A DNA stretch of 64,000 nucleotides from Lachnospiraceae bacterium (GTDB lineage Bacteria > Bacillota > Clostridia > Lachnospirales > Lachnospiraceae), in contig CAJTCE010000001.1 in the NCBI GenBank assembly GCA_910574745.1, positions 124,001-188,000 of the forward strand, read 5' to 3'. The position numbers and the translations under genes were made by a program. The notes below the pieces were generated by a model. The model had not been told where the DNA came from. It searched no databases and worked only from the letters and a program-made list of their open reading frames with translations. Below are positions 46,147 through 55,728 of the stretch, piece by piece; position 1 is the stretch's first letter; each line of letters begins with the position of its first letter.

Positions 46147-47222
46147 GCTCTACCTCTCTTTCTGATACTGCCTGCCAATATAGCAATTGCAGAGCAAACC
46201 GCAATGATTCCTAAAGAATACCATACAGCGCTGGCTGTATAATTACTTTTACCCATGCAGGAAAGTTCTACCAACGCCCGGTTACCATGATAAATCGGCG
46301 ATAAATGCTTCAACGCATCCGGCATTCTTGAAAACATATAAGTTTCAAAGCTGCCGCCAAAGAATCCCAAAAACCACACTATAGTAAATTCCATAATGAT
46401 GGTAATGACCAGGCTGTCTGAAATATTGTAGAGCATCATTCCCAATGCATTTCCCGCTGATATCATCATAAAAACAATCAGTACGGATAAAGCAGGACTG
46501 CCCCAATGTATATCATAAAGTAATACGGTAATTGCCGTTGCAGCCGCCATACCGGCTGACACCGTCAAAGTGATGGGAATGAACTTTCCCAGGTAATTTT
46601 TCGGCTCGGATATATTGGAAATCTGAAATCTCCTCACAATTCCGTATTTCTTTTCATTGCTGAGAACGCCCGTTGCACATATCATTCCACACCAGCAAAA
46701 GTAAACAATATATATAATTCCATAATAGTCTCTTGCATTAACTGCCGGCATGAATTCCAGTTCTTCTGTGGGCAAAACAATCTCCTCCTGCTCCTGCAGC
46801 TGCAGGAAAGCGTTCACGCCTGCATTCATCATTTTGTTCATAAAGTATTCCAGGGTAATCCCTTCTACCTCATAATCCCCACTCTTGTATACCACATAGG
46901 TATCCCCCAAAAACTCCACGAATCCTGCAAGTCCGTTCTTCTCCATAACATCCTCTATTTCGCCTTCCGGATATTCGTAAAAAAGAATGCCTGCTTCCTC
47001 TCCCGCCGCTTTGGCAGACTCCATCATCCCTTGGTATTCCGCCGTCTCCTGCATCCTGTATCCCACTGAAAACTCATCCACTTTTTCGTAGGATTTCATC
47101 AGCTCAGAAAAGGCGCTGGATAATACCATTATGACCAATATGGGACCTAACAGCATAACAACCACGCTCCATGTATTGCGGAACATGAGTTTAAAATTGT
47201 TTTTTATCAAATAACGAATCAT
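46143..47222 (-). CDS. ABC-2 permease, first subunit
   Basis: A 359-residue permease with the same layout as its neighbour: an N-terminal helix after IRYLIKNNFKLMFRNTWSVV, an outer domain of about 140 residues and five or six C-terminal helices, with the loop SNEKKYGIVRRFQISNISEP. It follows the ATPase gene by 12 bp. The family resembles YhaP/NatB-like permeases. Confidence 0.9.
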   Translation of the reverse strand: MIRYLIKNNFKLMFRNTWSVVVMLLGPILVIMVLSSAFSELMKSYEKVDEFSVGYRMQETAEYQGMMESAKAAGEEAGILFYEYPEGEIEDVMEKNGLAGFVEFLGDTYVVYKSGDYEVEGITLEYFMNKMMNAGVNAFLQLQEQEEIVLPTEELEFMPAVNARDYYGIIYIVYFCWCGMICATGVLSNEKKYGIVRRFQISNISEPKNYLGKFIPITLTVSAGMAAATAITVLLYDIHWGSPALSVLIVFMMISAGNALGMMLYNISDSLVITIIMEFTIVWFLGFFGGSFETYMFSRMPDALKHLSPIYHGNRALVELSCMGKSNYTASAVWYSLGIIAVCSAIAILAGSIRKRGRA

Positions 47223-47234
47223 ATCTCTCCCTCA

Positions 47235-47996
47235 CTATTCCGCATAATCTCTGAGTTTCTTACCTGTCAGCGTCAGGAATACTTCCTCTAATGTAATATT
47301 TTCATCTCCGCCGTTAACCAGCTTTTTCAATTCCCCACTGGTTCCGCACGCAATAATTTTTCCGTTATCCATAATAGCGATCCGTGTACAGATTGCTTCC
47401 ACTTCTTCCATATAATGGCTTGTGTAAATAACCGTAGCGCCTTTGTGGTTTGAATCTTTAATCTTATCCAGAATAAAGTTTCTGGACTGGGGGTCAATGC
47501 CTACGGTAGGCTCATCAAAAATCAGCAATTCGGGGTTATGACCAAGGGCACAGGCTATATTTAATCTTCTCTTCATACCGCCGGAAAAATTCTTTGCAAA
47601 TTCCTGCCTGCGTTCTAACAAGCCGACGTACTCCAAGGATTCATTTACTGCATTTTTTAACTGCTGCCCCTTTATTCCGTAAAGGGAGGTAAATAATTCC
47701 ACATTCTCCCATGCCTTCAGGTTTCCGTGAATGGCAAGCTCCTGGGGGATGTAGCCGATTTTGTGGATGACATCCTTTTTCTGCTTCCATGGGTTCTTGC
47801 CCAACAGCTCAATTTCGCCTGCTGTGGGACGTACAATGGAACAGATCATGTTCATGGTTGTGCTCTTGCCTGCTCCGTTGGGGCCTAACAGGCCGAAAAT
47901 CTCGCCTTTTCGGATTTCGATGTTTAGATTATCAACAACGGCTTTGTTGTTGTATTTTTTGGTTAGGTCTTTGGTTTTTAAGATGATGTCTGACAT
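47235..47996 (-). CDS. ABC transporter ATP-binding protein
   Basis: A 253-residue ATPase with Walker A GPNGAGKST, signature FSGGMKRRLNIACAL, Walker B LLIFDEPTVGIDP and switch His in TSHYMEEVE. It is the first gene of a five-gene operon (ATPase, two permeases, kinase, regulator). AAAAGGAGCGCACC precedes the ATG. This gene order is typical of self-regulated antimicrobial or bacitracin-like exporters. Confidence 0.94.
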   Translation of the reverse strand: MSDIILKTKDLTKKYNNKAVVDNLNIEIRKGEIFGLLGPNGAGKSTTMNMICSIVRPTAGEIELLGKNPWKQKKDVIHKIGYIPQELAIHGNLKAWENVELFTSLYGIKGQQLKNAVNESLEYVGLLERRQEFAKNFSGGMKRRLNIACALGHNPELLIFDEPTVGIDPQSRNFILDKIKDSNHKGATVIYTSHYMEEVEAICTRIAIMDNGKIIACGTSGELKKLVNGGDENITLEEVFLTLTGKKLRDYAE

Positions 47997-48102
47997 GGTG
48001 CGCTCCTTTTGTTGGTGGTTTTGGGTATAGGGGTATTATAATAAATATGGGGGAGGGAGGGGTAGTGAGAAAAGGGAGGAGTTGGGGGTGACTTTGGTCA
48101 TA

Positions 48103-48149
48103 TTTAAAAGGCTCACTCCCTTGTATATAAAGGGATGAGCCTTTTAAAT
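48103..48149. terminator. Long perfect hairpin
   Basis: ATTTAAAAGGCTCA (48102-48115) and TGAGCCTTTTAAAT (48136-48149) are perfect 14-bp complements, and TCCCTT/AAGGGA pairs inside. The A/T flanks let it end transcription in both directions. It lies between the exporter operon start and the accessory genes to the right. In this 317-bp gap a second inverted repeat is seen at 48198-48242, and no gene. Confidence 0.65.
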
Positions 48150-48197
48150 TAATTGATATCTTAAAAATATTTAATCACTTGATAATAACCCCTAAGA

Positions 48198-48242
48198 AAG
48201 GTGTATCACATTGAATTTCTTTGCTCCATTTCGATACACCTT
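48198..48242. repeat. Inverted repeat AAGGTGTATC
   Basis: AAGGTGTATC (48198-48207) and GATACACCTT (48233-48242) are perfect 10-bp complements 25 bp apart. No transposase or T-run is next to them, so the role is unclear. They may be remnants of a mobile-element boundary or an operator. Confidence 0.4.
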
Positions 48243-48313
48243 GACGTGTGTAATATGTTATTGACCATGACAATTTCTCTTATCCGACACTCCCCTGATA
48301 TTTGACATTAGTA

Positions 48314-49195
48314 TCATTTCCTTTTTTTCGTGAATACTGCTTTAAAAGTTATTTTCCCATTATCTATTTTGTATTCGTCTGCTGGGAATCTCACATCTGT
48401 TTTAAAAGGGAGTCCAAATGAGTTCATGAGTTCAAATGAGTAAACTGGTTTTATGTTCTGCTGCTTTATACCCAGCATAACTGCACGGGGCAAAAAGAAA
48501 TAACAGATTATATCTTTCTCTTTCTTCGGATCATTTAAGCAGTACATACATAGAATCACAAAGTCAAAGCCATCCATATTCTGAATTGCAAGCAACATAT
48601 CCTCTGTTATAGGCAATCCATTTATCGCTTGATTTCGTATTCCATTAGCATCAGTAATACGATATACCCTTTCCTTTGAATATGGTATTTCTACCAAGCA
48701 AGCAAGAGTAATATTTTTCTCCGCGGCAATAGCATTCAATTTTTCTCTATAACCCCCGCAGTTGTTATTATGTTCCCCACAAACCCTCCTAAAATTATCG
48801 ATAAAATCAGAATACTTGAATAAATTTCTATAATCAACTCTTTCTTCAACCAGTTGCAAAACAGATGTCAATGCTGTTCCATTACTTATATCCTTTTCAA
48901 GCAATTCTTCATCCTTGTATTTCTCAATCAATTCTTTGATTTGATTATTTTGCTTTCCTACCATAGATTGCGCCTTTTTCTTCTTCTTCCTAAATAGCAC
49001 ATCTACTTGACAGTGCTCTATGCCGATAACTTCAAAGTCATCCCGAATTATAATATCAGGTCTTTCGCCGCTACAATCAATGTATTCCTTTTTCTGAAGC
49101 AATATATTACGTATATCTCTCGCAAATTGACCTTTTACTGTCTTACATTTTAATACTTTTTCAAGACATTCAAGCTCTTTATTTTTGTCTGCCAT
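48314..49195 (-). CDS. Unknown accessory protein with possible PD-(D/E)xK-like core
   Basis: About 293 residues, starting at ATG 49195 after AGGGATGG. The N-terminal third has ERPDIIIRDDFEVIGIEHCQ (about residues 44-63), a PD...(D/E) arrangement that looks like a restriction-endonuclease fold, followed by a Lys-rich helix FRKKKKKAQSM. The rest is alpha/beta without a named domain. I do not recognise the family with certainty. It lies between restriction-system remnants and a KAP-type NTPase, so a role in defence is possible. AT-rich base use differs from the left part of the window and suggests transfer. Confidence 0.6.
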   Translation of the reverse strand: MADKNKELECLEKVLKCKTVKGQFARDIRNILLQKKEYIDCSGERPDIIIRDDFEVIGIEHCQVDVLFRKKKKKAQSMVGKQNNQIKELIEKYKDEELLEKDISNGTALTSVLQLVEERVDYRNLFKYSDFIDNFRRVCGEHNNNCGGYREKLNAIAAEKNITLACLVEIPYSKERVYRITDANGIRNQAINGLPITEDMLLAIQNMDGFDFVILCMYCLNDPKKEKDIICYFFLPRAVMLGIKQQNIKPVYSFELMNSFGLPFKTDVRFPADEYKIDNGKITFKAVFTKKRK

Positions 49196-49251
49196 AAACA
49201 ACCATCCCTATCACACAAACATCTGCTACAAAAGCCCTTTTTTAGTTTCCT

Positions 49252-49395
49252 CTACTTATCAAGTTCCTGCTTTGCAGAGGTAATAGCTTCGTCATAAACG
49301 GAGAGAAAATTGGCTATTTTCTGCTGCTCTTTTAGACAAAGAACTGTAACAGAAAAATCATTGATAAGTTTTAGGTTTAAGCCACCTCTTAGTGC
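49252..49395 (-). pseudogene. hsdS: Remnant of a type I restriction specificity subunit (HsdS), C-terminal end
   Basis: An open stretch with no start reads NLKLINDFSVTVLCLKEQQK, then IANFLSVYDEAITSAKQELD and K before a stop. This is the characteristic end of HsdS target-recognition subunits (the C-L-x-E-Q-Q-K-I-A-N-F-L type). The rest of the gene is missing and a stop codon lies just upstream. Confidence 0.75.
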
Positions 49396-49429
49396 CTATT
49401 TATCCTTAGAATCCCATACATTTTGCCTA

Positions 49430-51070
49430 TCATGTTCCATCTTTTGTAAGTTCTTCCAATATTACATCAATTCTATGAGCCGCCATATTATCACACTCCT
49501 CCTTAACATTATCACAATATGCCAAAAGCCTGTCCTTATCATTATGATATAATACATACATAATATTATATGATATTCTATATTTCACTTCAGTTACATC
49601 ATAAATGGGAAATGAGTTTTTACTATATAATAAATCTATATTCTCAGATATAGCCTCTTTTAAAAATGTATTGTTAGCAAAATCTCTCAAAAAGCATGAA
49701 TATTGATAAGCTTGTTTTCCCTCCATATTTAATGAGAGATATTCCGTATAAGCTTTTACAGCTTCAATTATAATAGTTTCATTTAGCTGTTTCACTATGT
49801 TCTTATTTGTTTGAGACTGTATATAAATTGATTCAATTCCGTATGTTAAATACTCTTTATTACCCTTCATTACTTCTGCAAAAATCATATCATGCAGTTT
49901 CGCCTTGTACTCATCCAGTAATTTACTTATATCAATTTGCAAATGCTCACTCCAGATTATATACTCATCAGCATATCTTAATAACTTTGCAATATTTGTC
50001 TCTTTCCTAATATTTTCAGCTAAACCAGGTAATACATTTTTCAATTCATTATCCGATTTATAAAAATTGGCTTTTTCTCCTGCATGAATAAAAATTTGAT
50101 ATTCCGTTTCAATATCATCTTCTTGTAATTCTATTTCATTTTCATAATATTTTTTCAATAGTTTAACCATATTGCTACTAATCCGTGTTCCTCGGAGATA
50201 ATAGTTATTAATTCGAAATTCAAGCCTATTACTAGCATTTTGCATCCTCTGTACCATTGAATCTTTTTTACTTTTCTCAGGATCTTTATAATACAAATTA
50301 TCAGTCGACTCTACAACTATTCCAAAACATGCCAATCGTATTTCGTCATAAAACTCATCCAGATAGCCCTCTTTTAATTTTAATTTTACGTCATCATATA
50401 GATTTTGTGCCTTTTGAAGAGTTCGCAAATTCTTTACATCATGAACATCCAGAAAACGAGTAATAAATCCATGATGAATGTTTAACTTTACCCAATCAAC
50501 ATTTTCAGGACGCTCAGTTATATAATATGTTCTATCAATGACTTTCTCACTATATTTATCAAATAAATCTTTCTTTAATAATTCTGTTGTATGCGCTACA
50601 AGAATCACTTTAACATAGTTGCATTTTTTTAATTCTTCTATAATACCAAACACTTCTTCCAACTCAATACTGTCGTTCATTCTTTCTAAATCGTCTATGA
50701 CTATAAAATGAAACTCATTAAATGTTTTAGAAATATCTAAAAATAATTCCTTTTCTTTTACAAAAGCAGCAATTATTCTTTTAGCAACATTCATTTTTTT
50801 TGATATAATATCCAACACATTCATTGCCTTAAATAACAACTCACTAATTTTACGTTTGTCCTTCATTGCTAACCGAAAGAAAGCTTCATGATAGATTTCC
50901 TGAGCATCCGTCATTCCAAACATTGAAATATAACAAACATTATTGTTATCACTTAATGCCTGATCAATAGCATACGATTTTCCGACTCCCCAAGGGCCAT
51001 CAAACAAAATACATTTATAAGGCAACTTTCCATACTGATTTATAATCTCTTTAATATAATCCGCTTTCAT
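49430..51070 (-). CDS. KAP-type P-loop NTPase
   Basis: A 546-residue cytoplasmic protein. Walker A GPWGVGKS (25-32) and Walker B FIVIDDLERMND (122-133) are complete, followed by a sensor-like VKVILVAHTTELL. The C-terminal 350 residues are helical and unrecognised. The architecture is that of KAP/STAND-like NTPases found in phage-defence islands. No membrane helices are seen, unlike classical KAP proteins. It ends 35 bp upstream of the hsdS remnant and 235 bp upstream of the PD-(D/E)xK-like gene. The AT-rich composition suggests horizontal acquisition. Confidence 0.75.
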   Translation of the reverse strand: MKADYIKEIINQYGKLPYKCILFDGPWGVGKSYAIDQALSDNNNVCYISMFGMTDAQEIYHEAFFRLAMKDKRKISELLFKAMNVLDIISKKMNVAKRIIAAFVKEKELFLDISKTFNEFHFIVIDDLERMNDSIELEEVFGIIEELKKCNYVKVILVAHTTELLKKDLFDKYSEKVIDRTYYITERPENVDWVKLNIHHGFITRFLDVHDVKNLRTLQKAQNLYDDVKLKLKEGYLDEFYDEIRLACFGIVVESTDNLYYKDPEKSKKDSMVQRMQNASNRLEFRINNYYLRGTRISSNMVKLLKKYYENEIELQEDDIETEYQIFIHAGEKANFYKSDNELKNVLPGLAENIRKETNIAKLLRYADEYIIWSEHLQIDISKLLDEYKAKLHDMIFAEVMKGNKEYLTYGIESIYIQSQTNKNIVKQLNETIIIEAVKAYTEYLSLNMEGKQAYQYSCFLRDFANNTFLKEAISENIDLLYSKNSFPIYDVTEVKYRISYNIMYVLYHNDKDRLLAYCDNVKEECDNMAAHRIDVILEELTKDGT

Positions 51071-51515
51071 ATTTCTTCTCTATACTTTCTTATACATTTT
51101 ACACAAAAGACCTTTATTTTAGCCGCTTATGCAATGTTTTATAAAGTTACAACACTGATTCTACATTTGATAATGGGCAAAAACTGTGCCATTTCTGTTT
51201 CAATGTACTTCGTTTCCAATCAAAAAGGTACACGAAATAAAACGTCATCCTTTTTATGGAGGCAAATCAGTATCCCATTTCCCCTATGGCTGCTAACCTC
51301 TCATGTCTAACAGGATTATTCATCTGCTTCCAGTGGCTACTAAATTCCTTCGCTCAACCTGCCCATAATAGAATGCCATCTTTACTCCTTATCATAGCCT
51401 TTCCCTATAAATAAGCTATAAGGGCTTTGCTCTGCTTTGTCACTGTATAGAAACAGGCAAGGTTTCCCCTGCCTGTCCCAATATCCATAAACACTTTCTC
51501 TATAACCGCTCTTCC
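51071..51515. other. Intergenic region after carB with terminator
   Basis: ACAGGCA (51453-51459) and TGCCTGT (51470-51476), with GG/CC inside, form a hairpin followed by TTTCTAT on the minus strand. It is the likely terminator of carB. Short open stretches in the rest could be gene fragments, but I recognise none. Confidence 0.5.
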
Positions 51516-54500
51516 CTAATCACACACCTTATCATGAATCTCACTATGCAATTCCTGCAGCGATTTCACTTCGCTTCCTTCATGAGTTTTCAGATAATGA
51601 ATTCCCTCAGCAGTTACTTTGGCTGCCGCAACTGTAGTAATATAAGGTGTTTTTGCCTTGATTGCCGCCTTTCGCAGGTAACTGTCATCGTAAACGCTGT
51701 TTTTCCCTATGGGAGAGTTAATGATAAGAGCAAAATCGCCATTGGTAATCATATCCCCCACATTAGGTCTTCCTTCATAAAGCTTCTTTACCTTCTTAGC
51801 CGGAATTCCTGCTGCGGTAATAAGGTCACAGGTTCCGTCTGTTGCTACGATTTCAAAACCATCTTTGGCAAGGCTTCCTGCAATCTCCACTACTTCATCC
51901 TTATCCTTTTTATTTACTGAAATCAACACAGTTCCTTCCAACGGAAGTTTTGACTGAATCGCTTCCTGAGCTTTAAAAAATGCTTCGCCGTAAGAGCCGG
52001 ACAGACCAAGGACCTCTCCCGTAGAACGCATTTCCGGTCCGAGAATGGGGTCCACCTCCGGGAACATATTAAAGGGGAACACTGCCTCCTTCACTCCATA
52101 ATAAGGAATCACTTTTTCCTTCAGACCCGGAACGGGCGAAGGATTTCCCGTAATTTCGGAAGTAATAATCTCTGTTGCAAGGGGAACCATGCGAATATTG
52201 CATACCTTTGACACCAGCGGTACCGTACGTGACGCCCTTGGGTTAGCTTCCAAAACAAAAACCTTTCCGTTTTCAATGGCATACTGCATGTTCATAAGCC
52301 CCTTAACATGCATTTCCTCTGCGATTTTTCTCGTATATTCCTTAATCGTCTCCACATTTTCAGGCTGAATATGTACAGACGGAATAATACATGCAGAGTC
52401 TCCCGAATGAATACCTGCAAGCTCAATATGCTCCATAACGGCAGGTACAAAGGCATGTGTTCCGTCGCTGATGGCGTCTGCCTCGCACTCTAAAGCATGG
52501 CTCAGGAACCGGTCAATCAAAATCGGACGGTCCGGGGTAACGCCTACTGCCGCTTCCATATATTCTCTCATGCTCTCATCATCATAAACCACTTCCATGC
52601 CTCTGCCGCCAAGGACATAGGACGGACGAACCATAACCGGATATCCGATTTCCTTCGCTATGGAAAGCGCTTCCTCCACAGTCGTTGCCATGCCCGATTC
52701 CGGCATTGGAATCTCAAGCTTATCCATCATAGCGCGGAATTGATCCCGATCTTCAGCCAGATCAATGACAGCAGGAGAAGTCCCCAGAATCCTGACTCCG
52801 TTCTTCTCCAGCTCTGACGCCAGATTCAACGGCGTCTGTCCGCCAAACTGCGCAATCACGCCAACCGGCTTTTCTTTTTTATAAATGCTCAATACATCTT
52901 CCAGAGTAAGCGGTTCAAAATATAATTTGTCGGAGGTATCATAGTCAGTGGAAACCGTCTCCGGATTACAATTGACAATGATCGTCTCAAATCCCAACTG
53001 CCTTAATGCTATAGCGGCGTGAACGCAACAATAATCAAACTCAATTCCCTGGCCGATTCGGTTCGGTCCTCCTCCGAGAATCATAATCTTCGGTTTATCT
53101 TCATTGACCGGATTCTTATCCGGCGCATTGTAAGTAGAATAAAAGTATGCACTATCCTCCGTCCCGCTTACATGAACGCCTTCCCATGCTTCCTCCACGC
53201 CTAATTCTATACGGCGGTTGCGAACAACCTCCTCCGGAATTTCCAAAATCAGACTTAAGTATTTATCTGAAAAACCGTCCTTTTTGGCAGTAATCAGCAT
53301 TTTATCTGTGGGAAGACCGCCTTTATATTTTATAATTGCTTCTTCCTCTTCCACAAGCTCCTTCATCTGCTCAATGAAATACGTCTTAATCTTGGTTATT
53401 TCAAATATTTCATCAACAGTCGCTCCCTTACGAAGCGCTTCATACATGAGGAAATGGCGTTCGCTGGATGGCGATGCCAAACGTCTTAACAATTCTTCCT
53501 TGGGCAAGGAATCAAAATCATTAACATGTCCTAATCCATAACGCCCTGTTTCCAATGAGCGGATGGCTTTCTGAAACGCTTCCTTGTAGGTCTTTCCGAT
53601 ACTCATAACCTCGCCGACTGCACGCATCTGGGTTCCAAGCTTATCCTCCACTCCTTTAAACTTCTCAAAAGCCCAGCGTGCAAACTTAATTACCACATAG
53701 TCGCCATCGGGCACATACTTATCCAAAGTTCCATACTTACCGCATGGAATATCCTTCAACGTCAGCCCTGCCGCCAGCATAGAGGATACCAGCGCAATGG
53801 GGAATCCTGTCGCCTTGGAAGCCAGTGCCGATGAACGTGAGGTACGGGGATTAATCTCTATAACAATGATACGGTCTGTTACCGGGTCATGTGCAAACTG
53901 TACATTGGTTCCCCCGATTACCTTAACCGCTTCCACAATCTTGTATGCCTGTTCCTGCAGTCTCTTCTGGCAATCTTCCGAAATGGTAAGCATTGGCGCC
54001 GAGCAGAAAGAATCCCCTGTATGAACGCCCAAGGGATCGATATTCTCAATAAAGCAGACCGTAATAATATTATTTTCCGCATCACGGACTACTTCAAGCT
54101 CCAATTCTTCCCAGCCCAGAACGGATTCCTCCACCAGAACCTGTCCCACCAGACTTGCCTGAAGTCCTCTGGCACAAACTACCTTCAATTCTTCTTTATT
54201 ATAAACCAGGCCGCCTCCTGCACCGCCCATAGTGTAAGCGGGACGCAGAACTACCGGATATCCCAGCTTCTCCGCAATACCAAGTGCCTCATCCACCGAA
54301 TAGGCAACTTCGCTGCGCGCCATCTCAATGCCCAGCTCATCCATTGTCTTCTTAAATTCAATGCGGTCTTCTCCACGCTCAATGGCGTCCACCTGCACGC
54401 CGATAACCTTCACATCATATTTATCCAAAATACCGGCCTTACTTAACTCTGCACACAAATTAAGCCCGGACTGTCCTCCCAAATTCGGAAGCAAAGCATC

Positions 54501-54749
54501 AGGGCGTTCTTTTGCAATAATCTGTTCTAATCGTTCTACATTAAGGGGCTCTATATAAGTCACATCTGCTGTCTCAGGGTCCGTCATAATGGTTGCCGGA
54601 TTGGAATTGACCAATACGATTTCATATCCCAGTTTCCTAAGCGCTTTGCATGCCTGGGTTCCAGAATAATCAAATTCACATGCCTGTCCTATGATAATTG
54701 GACCTGATCCAATGATTAGCACCTTATGTATATCTGTTCTACGCGGCAT
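51516..54749 (-). CDS. carB: Carbamoyl-phosphate synthase large subunit
   Basis: A 1077-residue enzyme that makes carbamoyl phosphate from bicarbonate, ammonia from CarA and two ATP, for pyrimidine and arginine synthesis. The duplicated ATP-grasp halves each begin with a GxGPxxIGQ motif (VLIIGSGPIIIGQACEFDYS at 9-28, and IMILGGGPNRIGQGIEFDYC in the second half). The C-terminal allosteric MGS-like domain starts at about residue 940. Length and motifs are intact. carA is not adjacent. GGAGG precedes the ATG. It sits between accessory segments, which makes it a likely piece of core chromosome. Confidence 0.97.
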   Translation of the reverse strand: MPRRTDIHKVLIIGSGPIIIGQACEFDYSGTQACKALRKLGYEIVLVNSNPATIMTDPETADVTYIEPLNVERLEQIIAKERPDALLPNLGGQSGLNLCAELSKAGILDKYDVKVIGVQVDAIERGEDRIEFKKTMDELGIEMARSEVAYSVDEALGIAEKLGYPVVLRPAYTMGGAGGGLVYNKEELKVVCARGLQASLVGQVLVEESVLGWEELELEVVRDAENNIITVCFIENIDPLGVHTGDSFCSAPMLTISEDCQKRLQEQAYKIVEAVKVIGGTNVQFAHDPVTDRIIVIEINPRTSRSSALASKATGFPIALVSSMLAAGLTLKDIPCGKYGTLDKYVPDGDYVVIKFARWAFEKFKGVEDKLGTQMRAVGEVMSIGKTYKEAFQKAIRSLETGRYGLGHVNDFDSLPKEELLRRLASPSSERHFLMYEALRKGATVDEIFEITKIKTYFIEQMKELVEEEEAIIKYKGGLPTDKMLITAKKDGFSDKYLSLILEIPEEVVRNRRIELGVEEAWEGVHVSGTEDSAYFYSTYNAPDKNPVNEDKPKIMILGGGPNRIGQGIEFDYCCVHAAIALRQLGFETIIVNCNPETVSTDYDTSDKLYFEPLTLEDVLSIYKKEKPVGVIAQFGGQTPLNLASELEKNGVRILGTSPAVIDLAEDRDQFRAMMDKLEIPMPESGMATTVEEALSIAKEIGYPVMVRPSYVLGGRGMEVVYDDESMREYMEAAVGVTPDRPILIDRFLSHALECEADAISDGTHAFVPAVMEHIELAGIHSGDSACIIPSVHIQPENVETIKEYTRKIAEEMHVKGLMNMQYAIENGKVFVLEANPRASRTVPLVSKVCNIRMVPLATEIITSEITGNPSPVPGLKEKVIPYYGVKEAVFPFNMFPEVDPILGPEMRSTGEVLGLSGSYGEAFFKAQEAIQSKLPLEGTVLISVNKKDKDEVVEIAGSLAKDGFEIVATDGTCDLITAAGIPAKKVKKLYEGRPNVGDMITNGDFALIINSPIGKNSVYDDSYLRKAAIKAKTPYITTVAAAKVTAEGIHYLKTHEGSEVKSLQELHSEIHDKVCD

Positions 54750-54859
54750 AAATATCCTCCATTCTTAAAAACCGGGAATCTGCACACATAGGCAAATTCC
54801 CTTATTGATTCCGTGTATTTTCTTCTGTTTAATACTGTATCATTGCACATACCTTGCTG

Positions 54860-55193
54860 TCAATCCTCATCAAGAAACTGCAATACAAATTCCCTGTAAT
54901 CTTCGCCAAGCGGAATCTCATAATCTACAAACAGCTCTCTTCTCTGTGCTATGACATTTTCTTTTTTTACCGGATTAAAGCCCTCTTCCCTTCTAATTCT
55001 ATTGTAGCATCATTCTGGCTTTTCCCCTCTTTACGGAGAGCCCAATAACAGTGCGCATTTAAGGAATTTCTATGCGCATCCTCCTGTCTCCACACAAAGT
55101 AGTCTGCGACCCTGTCCTTATTGGGAAGCGTAACCGCGCGGCAGTCAAATGTTGCTGCTTTCCCTAATGCCAGTGAAAACGTATATTATATAT
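54860..55193 (-). pseudogene. Decayed Thg1-like (tRNA-His guanylyltransferase family) remnant
   Basis: The minus strand reads TFDCRAVTLPNKDRVADYFV, then WRQEDAHRNSLNAHCYWALR; the F-D-x-R, Y-F-x-W-R-Q-x-D and R-N-S positions are hallmarks of the Thg1 family (3'-5' nucleotide addition to tRNA). After KEGKSQNDAT the frame is lost. In another frame a tail GFNPVKKENVIAQRRELFVD follows, like the C-terminal part of bacterial Thg1-like proteins, ending at 54860. The N-terminal half is absent. The gap 54750-55238 holds nothing else that I recognise. Confidence 0.6.
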
Positions 55194-55238
55194 AAATAAA
55201 TTTTTACTCGCCGTATAACAAAATACTCCAACCAAATT

Positions 55239-55705
55239 TCAATCAACTTTTTCTCGAATCGCTAACTTATCCATTTCTTTAAAACCAAACTTCTTCCAAA
55301 AAACTTTACCATCCTCTATCGGCTCCAACAAATAAGATTTGTCATTTCGCAACATCTTTGTAACGACTTTCGTTCCTATTCCTTTGTACCTGTATGGTTT
55401 TGACATTCTCATATCATTAATAAAAATTCCATTATATTTTTCTGGTATACCTAATAACGTAATTATATTTTTTTCATTATTGCTTAACTGTCCGCAATTT
55501 ATTGTCGAAATAAAACCAATATTGTTGCTGATTATTCCCAAAAAACTTTTATATATAAGCGCCACTTCTATTCCTGAGTTCCATATTTTTTTAATGGCTA
55601 AATAATTATCTTCACGAAACCGTTCACATAGTTTTAAAATTCTTCTATATCCTCATATCGAAATAATTGTACGAATATCTTTTTATCAATTTCTATATAC
55701 TCCAT
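55239..55705 (-). pseudogene. GNAT acetyltransferase with frameshift
   Basis: A start with good ribosome site (GGAGAGAGATGAAGG) at 55705 gives MEYIEIDKKIFVQLFRYEDI and stops after 23 residues. One base shift away, the frame continues ILKLCERFREDNYLAIKKIW and runs to 55239. The acetyl-CoA motif (MRMSKPYRYKGIGTKVVTKM, R/K-x-x-G-I-G) is intact. Loss of one A in the run GAAGAATTTT would explain the shift. Without it a protein of about 150 residues would be made. Confidence 0.75.
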
Positions 55706-55728
55706 CCTTCATCTCTCTCCTTAAATGC

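Noticed and set aside
51071-51515. Small genes between the KAP NTPase and carB
   Set aside because: Short open stretches have no ribosome sites or recognisable motifs; only the carB terminator is supported.
55239-55565. Complete short GNAT protein starting at GTG
   Set aside because: The acetyltransferase frame extends further upstream without a start, and a good start lies one frame away, so a frameshifted gene is the better reading.
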